NCBI RefSeq assembly: GCF_023145115.1
Contig: NZ_JAGLEJ010000001.1
Location: 62,001-126,000, forward strand
Reading direction: 5' to 3'
DNA length: 64,000 nucleotides
Source: Algiphilus sp.
GTDB taxonomy: Bacteria; Pseudomonadota; Gammaproteobacteria; Nevskiales; Nevskiaceae
Part shown: positions 60,074 through 64,000 of the stretch, piece by piece
Layout of the letters: each line of letters starts with the position of its first letter
Numbering within the stretch: position 1 is the first letter of the stretch
The notes under the pieces: model-generated
The model's input: only the letters and a program-made list of their open reading frames with translations
Database searches by the model: none
Told to the model about the DNA's origin: nothing
Made by a program: the position numbers and the translations under genes

Positions 60074-60819
60074 TGACCGGCCCCGGTGTCATCCTCGCCG
60101 GGCGCGCGCCCCTCGCCGGCCAGCTCCAGCGACAGCGTGCGCAGCGGCAGGCGCAGATCGGCGTAGTCGATGATCATGTCCATGGCGTCCGGCGGGAAGT
60201 TCACGCGCGCCTCCATGTCCGAGAGCACCGGCACGCTCATGCGGCTCTTGATGGGGATGTCGGCGTCGATCTCGGTGCGCAGCGGCACGCGCAGCGGATC
60301 GAGGATGCGCGCCTTGACCGGCGCGGTGAAATTCAGCCGCACGCGCTCGTCGACCGGGATGAGCAGATCGACCGGCACGGTGGCCTTGACCGGGATCTCG
60401 CCGCGGATGGGCAGGTCGTGCCAATCCCCCAGCACCTTGGCCTCGATGACGGTGTCGACGTCGAGGGTCTGATCGATGACGATCTCGTCGCTGACACGGA
60501 CCTCCATCGCGATCGGCACCTCGCCGTCGAAGGCGACCTCCATGTCGAGGGTGTCCTCGATCGGGATGGTGACCATCTGGTTGACCGGAACGGTGGTGGA
60601 GATGGTCTGGTCGAGGGCGATCTCGAGGTTGTCGAGCACCGCGGCGCGCACGTTGATGGGGTCGACCACGCGCACCCTGGCGGGCTGGTCCACCAGCAGC
60701 AGGCGGGCGTCGACGTTGCGGAACACCCACAGCGCGACCAGCGCGCCACCGGCGGCCGCCGACACGATGATGATCAGCAGCAGGATCCAGAAGGACACCG
60801 AGCCTCGCTGATGGCGCAT
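60070..60819 (-). CDS. Membrane-anchored repeat protein of unknown function (paralogue A)
   Basis: Not recognised. A 249-residue protein with one N-terminal membrane helix (about 9-33) and a periplasmic part. That part is an acidic series of strands repeating P-V-N-Q-M-V-T-I-P-I, P-I-R-G-E-I-P-V, P-V-D-L-L-I-P-V-D-E-R-V and V-P-L-R-T-E-I-D-A-D. It ends in I-I-D-Y-A-D-L-R-L-P-L-R-T-L-S-L-E, matching paralogue B. The two are tandem duplicates that have since diverged. GGAGA lies seven bases before the ATG at 60819. It is 25 bases downstream of the second DUF1302 gene, so the genes form one transcript. Confidence 0.75.
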   Translation of the reverse strand: MRHQRGSVSFWILLLIIIVSAAAGGALVALWVFRNVDARLLLVDQPARVRVVDPINVRAAVLDNLEIALDQTISTTVPVNQMVTIPIEDTLDMEVAFDGEVPIAMEVRVSDEIVIDQTLDVDTVIEAKVLGDWHDLPIRGEIPVKATVPVDLLIPVDERVRLNFTAPVKARILDPLRVPLRTEIDADIPIKSRMSVPVLSDMEARVNFPPDAMDMIIDYADLRLPLRTLSLELAGEGRAPGEDDTGAGQ

Positions 60820-60844
60820 GGCGGATTCTCCGTGGGTATCGGGC

Positions 60845-63088
60845 TCAGAATGCATAGGAAATGGCGAAGTTGGCGAAGCTGCGGTCGCCGACGGTGTTCT
60901 GCGTACCGGCGCCCGAGAAGTCGGCATAGCCCAGGTTGAGCGACCAGCGCCCGTACTGGGCCTCGAGATTGCCGACCAGGAAGGTGCGCCCCTGCAGGAA
61001 GTTCTCGGCCAGCCCCGGGGACACGCCCTTGACGTCGTGCACGACCGTGAACGCCGGACGCAGCTGCAGCCCCGGCATGGCGACATCGTTGTAGAGCAGG
61101 AAGAAGAAGGCGCGGATGCCCCACGAGAACGAGGTCACGTAGCGGCCGGTTTCCTGCACCGGATTGATCAGCAGACCGTTGCCGGTCTCGCGGATGCCGG
61201 GGGAAGCGTGCGTGTTGGTCCCGGGGGCCTCGAACTGCAGCACGTCGCGCCCCGGCAGGCCGGGCAGGTAGACCGCGGTGGCCTCGGCCAGCACCGCGAA
61301 CTGGTCGCTGCCCAGCACGCGGTCCGGCCCCAGGATGCGCAGCGCGCTCAGCGAGCCCTGCCACTGGGTGAGGCGCTCGTAGCCGCGGATGCGCGAACCG
61401 GGAACCACCTCGCCGGGCACGCCGCCGCGGTAGGCGGTGAGATAGTCCGGGATCGCGATCTCCGAGTCGGCCAGCGTCGCCGGCCCGAGATCGGCCAGCT
61501 GGATGGGCAGTCCCGGAATCGACGGCACCAGGTCGAGCAACGGCGCGGCGGGCTCCAGGATGTCCGGCAGGATGACCACCGACTCGCGCGGGAACACCGG
61601 CTGGAAGGCAGCGAACAGCACATCCTCGAGATCGACCTGCACCGGTTCGTTGGGGCGCCAGTTGATCTCGCCCTCGAAGAGCGTGCTGAACAGCTCGGTG
61701 CTGAAGCTGAAGCCGAGCATGTGCGTGTCCTCCGGGTACTCCAGGAAGACCTTGGCGGTGTCGATGGGCAGCGCCTCGATGTCCTCGCCGGGCGTCGCCA
61801 CGCCCGGTATGCCGCAGTCGGCCAGGAATTCGACCAGATTGCTGGTGTCGTTGTTGTTAGCATTGCCCTCGCGGCGCGTGCACGAGGCATCGGCGGCGAT
61901 GGCGCTGGCGCTGGGCACGCGGCTGTGGAAGTTGGCCGCGTAGAAGCCGAACTCGGTTCCGGCAGGACCGAGGTCGGGGAGGAAGTAGAACGCCGCCAGC
62001 GCGAACTGGCCGCCGTCGTCGGGGTATTCGTTGGGTCCGCGCAGCGCCGCGAAGCTGGTGTCCGAGACCAGGCCCAGCAGACCGTCGGCCGGGGTCTGGA
62101 GCTGATTCGGGTCGTGCGGCGTCTTGCCGAAGGGCAGCGGGAAGTGGTCGCCGGGGGCCACGCGGTTGCCGGCGTCGAGGAAGGAAAGGTAGGAGCCGCG
62201 CGCCTGGATCTTCACCGGCACGAACTCGTACTGGTAGAAGCCCTCCAGGCTCCACTGGTCGTCGAGGGCGGTGCGCACGCTGACCATGCCCGCCGGCTGG
62301 AAGAGCTCGAACAGTTCGGCGCCGGGAATGCCCACCGCGCTCGCCGACGCCGGATTGGCGAAGTTGAGGCCGCCGCGGATCACCACGGTGCCGGTCCCCC
62401 AGTCGTTGAGTTGCCGGCCGATGCGCACGCGGGCCTCGCGGTCACCGGGCAGCGGCACGTCGAAGTAGACGTTGGCGTTGCGCAGAACCCAGTTGTGCCC
62501 GACGTCCTCCTCGACTTCGTCGGGGCGCTCGATCCGGGCGCGCACGCCGGGCCCGGGACCGGGGTCGAGCTTGATGTTGCGGTAGTCCTGATCGAAGCCG
62601 GTGTTGATCGGATCGTAGAAGTAGAAGCCGGACAGCTCGAGGCCGCCGAAGGACCACTCCGCGAACAGCTCGCTGCTCCACTTCGCGGTGGCCGCGACCA
62701 GATCGCCGCGGTCGTAGTTGAGATTGCCGTCGTCGATGTTGGCGGACAGGCCGCCGGGCGCCGCCAGAAAGCGTTCGTTGGGCTCGGTCGCGCCCCGGGA
62801 GAGCCCGATGCAGTCGTCGGGCGCGCACAGGTCGCGGTTGCCGGGCAGGCTGAGCTTGCCGACCAGCCGCGGATCGCGCGCCTCGGTGCGCACGGCGCCG
62901 CCCAGCGACAGCGTGTTCTGCCAGTCGATGGTCACCGCGCGCTCGCCACTGCCGTAGCCGAACTCGATGGCCTGCGCGCTCACCGCGCACCCTGCCAGCG
63001 CGGCGAATGCCAGCGCCCTGGCGGCCGGCGCCGACGGCGGCGCGACCGCGTTGCCACTTTGCGGATCAGGCCTGCAGGCGCGCTTCAC
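60845..63088 (-). CDS. DUF1302-family outer-membrane barrel protein (second copy)
   Basis: A 747-residue exported barrel-type protein. It has a signal peptide (about 1-40, ending S-A-Q-A) and a beta-rich body ending in F-A-I-S-Y-A-F. It shares with the first copy G-R-Q-L-N-D-W-G, the N-F-A-N-P-A-S-A segment with P-G-A-E-L-F-E-L-F-Q-P-A-G-M-V, and Y-Q-Y-E-F-V-P-V, so the two are paralogues. The start is GTG at 63088 with GGAGGAGGGG six bases upstream. It lies between the LolA-like gene (90 bases) and the tandem membrane proteins. The substrate is unknown. Confidence 0.87.
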   Translation of the reverse strand: MKRACRPDPQSGNAVAPPSAPAARALAFAALAGCAVSAQAIEFGYGSGERAVTIDWQNTLSLGGAVRTEARDPRLVGKLSLPGNRDLCAPDDCIGLSRGATEPNERFLAAPGGLSANIDDGNLNYDRGDLVAATAKWSSELFAEWSFGGLELSGFYFYDPINTGFDQDYRNIKLDPGPGPGVRARIERPDEVEEDVGHNWVLRNANVYFDVPLPGDREARVRIGRQLNDWGTGTVVIRGGLNFANPASASAVGIPGAELFELFQPAGMVSVRTALDDQWSLEGFYQYEFVPVKIQARGSYLSFLDAGNRVAPGDHFPLPFGKTPHDPNQLQTPADGLLGLVSDTSFAALRGPNEYPDDGGQFALAAFYFLPDLGPAGTEFGFYAANFHSRVPSASAIAADASCTRREGNANNNDTSNLVEFLADCGIPGVATPGEDIEALPIDTAKVFLEYPEDTHMLGFSFSTELFSTLFEGEINWRPNEPVQVDLEDVLFAAFQPVFPRESVVILPDILEPAAPLLDLVPSIPGLPIQLADLGPATLADSEIAIPDYLTAYRGGVPGEVVPGSRIRGYERLTQWQGSLSALRILGPDRVLGSDQFAVLAEATAVYLPGLPGRDVLQFEAPGTNTHASPGIRETGNGLLINPVQETGRYVTSFSWGIRAFFFLLYNDVAMPGLQLRPAFTVVHDVKGVSPGLAENFLQGRTFLVGNLEAQYGRWSLNLGYADFSGAGTQNTVGDRSFANFAISYAF

Positions 63089-63178
63089 GATGGTCCCCTC
63101 CTCCCTGTTTGTCGTGCCTCCGCGTCTCGGGGCGCGGATGGTCGGTACCGCCCCCGGCGCGGTGCGCCGGTGCCGCGG

Positions 63179-64000
63179 CTATTCCATATGGTGAAAGCTT
63201 TCCGATTCGAACCAGCGCCCGGACAAGCCCGTGTCGACGGCGAAGCGCCCGACCGTGATCTCGCTCACCAGCTCGATCTCGGGATTGGCGACGCGCACCC
63301 GCGCCGGATACCAGTGCCCGTCGGCATCCCGGCGCAGCGCATCCGGCGGCACCGTGGCCTCGCGCAGCAACTCGCGCCCGGCGCCGTACACGCGCGCGCC
63401 GACCACCGCGCAGGCATCGGTCCGCACGCGCAGCTCGATGCGCGACAGCTGCAGATCCGCGCCGGGTGGCGGCAGCACCACGAACTCGCGCACGTTCTCC
63501 GGGTCGCCGGCGCGCTGCGGCCGCAATGACACGCTGGAGCTGCGCAGCGTCCGCATGCCCTCGGTGAGGTCCGAGAAGGTCACGGCCGTGTCGAACACCG
63601 TCCCGGCGGAATCGGCGCCCGCGATGCGCCGCGTGCGCCCGAGGTCGGGGGCGTGGTGGTAGATGTCGGCACCGCCGTCGCGGCGCGCGCGATACAGATA
63701 GGCCGTGCCGCGCAGATCCTCGGGCGCGCGCACCAGTGCCCGCGCCTGGAGATTGCCTTCATGGCTGCGCACGGCGATGTCGAGCTCGATCTCGCGCGGC
63801 GTGCCTTCGCCGCCGCCCAGCGCCGCCGTGGACACCGATACGGATTCGAGCCGCGCTGCATCGGGCAGGTTGTCGACCACGCACTCGAGAATGCGCTGGG
63901 ATTCGGTGGGCGGCTGCGCGACAGCGGCGCCGAGCACGCCCAGCAGATACGCGCCGGCGACGCCGGCGCGGAGGCGCGCGCGCCGAAGCCCGCCAGCGGC
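63179..64000 (-). CDS. LolA-like outer-membrane lipoprotein-sorting family protein (5' end beyond window)
   Basis: A periplasmic protein whose start lies outside the window: the frame is open to base 64000, and the residues read there (A-G-A-Y-L-L-G-V-L-G-A-A-V-A-Q) are the tail of a signal peptide. The mature part (about 250 residues) has the LolA-like beta half-barrel pattern, with L-R-G-T-A-Y-L-Y-R-A-R-R and H-H-A-P-D-L-G-R-T-R-R-I and a T-F-S-D-L strand, as in the TP0789-type family found beside MMPL transporters and DUF1302 barrels. It probably binds a lipid or lipoprotein. It is the first visible gene of the leftward group. Confidence 0.78.
   Translation of the reverse strand, partial: AAGGLRRARLRAGVAGAYLLGVLGAAVAQPPTESQRILECVVDNLPDAARLESVSVSTAALGGGEGTPREIELDIAVRSHEGNLQARALVRAPEDLRGTAYLYRARRDGGADIYHHAPDLGRTRRIAGADSAGTVFDTAVTFSDLTEGMRTLRSSSVSLRPQRAGDPENVREFVVLPPPGADLQLSRIELRVRTDACAVVGARVYGAGRELLREATVPPDALRRDADGHWYPARVRVANPEIELVSEITVGRFAVDTGLSGRWFESESFHHME

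Overview
The window is a gene-dense, very GC-rich chromosomal segment of a Gammaproteobacterium. The evidence is a set of conserved gene orders: rluD-pgeF divergent from bamD, miaB-phoH-ybeY-corC, sucCD, a PP0621-like gene followed by pilS-pilR, and plsY-birA-coaX. Two DUF1302 barrel genes, one next to YCF48-like and MMPL genes, and a full Tad locus suggest an environmental lineage such as the Nevskiales/Solimonadaceae. That placement is inference. No tRNA, rRNA, CRISPR array, insertion sequence or prophage was recognised, and no gene-free stretch exceeds 300 bases.

Layout. 1-3.1 kb: the end of rsmA, a universal stress protein and a PAS-GGDEF cyclase. 3.1-11.9 kb: a leftward Tad (Flp type IVb pilus) locus in the order flp, cpaA, cpaB, cpaC, tadZ, tadA, tadB, tadC, tadD, DUF3613. 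11.9-14.2 kb: apaH and a frameshifted NtrC-like AAA+ gene. 14.4-20.5 kb: DUF1302, YCF48-like and MMPL transporter genes, read leftward. 20.6-27 kb: pgeF, rluD, bamD, nadE, sucD, sucC. 27-30.3 kb: PP0621-like, pilS, pilR. 30.2-35.3 kb: miaB, phoH, ybeY, corC and, in the place usually held by lnt, a DUF4105/Lnb-like gene. 35.5-41.2 kb: a small tyrosine phosphatase, a quinone reductase, an M61 peptidase, plsY, birA, coaX. 41.2-43.1 kb: a HAD protein and moaA. 43.2-49.9 kb: a probable iron-related group (delta-60 lipoprotein, imelysin lipoprotein, HTTM/gamma-carboxylase-like membrane protein, FecA-like TonB receptor) around two Fur-box-like sites. 49.9-56.4 kb: molybdenum cofactor genes (moaD, moeA, mobA, rhodanese-fused moeB, a moaC-moaB fusion, moaE) with mrp. 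56.5-59.3 kb: a thioesterase, a TetR regulator and a saccharopine-dehydrogenase-like gene around a palindromic operator. 59.3-64 kb: a leftward group of a LolA-like protein, a second DUF1302 barrel and two tandem membrane-anchored paralogues of unknown function.

How the genes work together. The Tad genes encode pilin, prepilin peptidase, secretin, localisation ATPase, motor and inner-membrane platform, but no TadE/F/G minor pilins. The seven molybdenum cofactor genes cover GTP cyclisation (moaA, moaC), molybdopterin synthase and its activation (moaD, moaE, moeB), metal insertion (moeA, moaB domain) and nucleotide attachment (mobA). The imelysin-HTTM-TonB group probably acts in metal uptake at the envelope. 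Each DUF1302 barrel sits with envelope-transport partners, suggesting two related export or lipid-trafficking systems.

Most worth following up: the Lnb-like gene in the lnt position, the tandem paralogues at 59.3-60.8 kb, the HTTM-imelysin-TonB group, and a four-copy family of intergenic palindromes.
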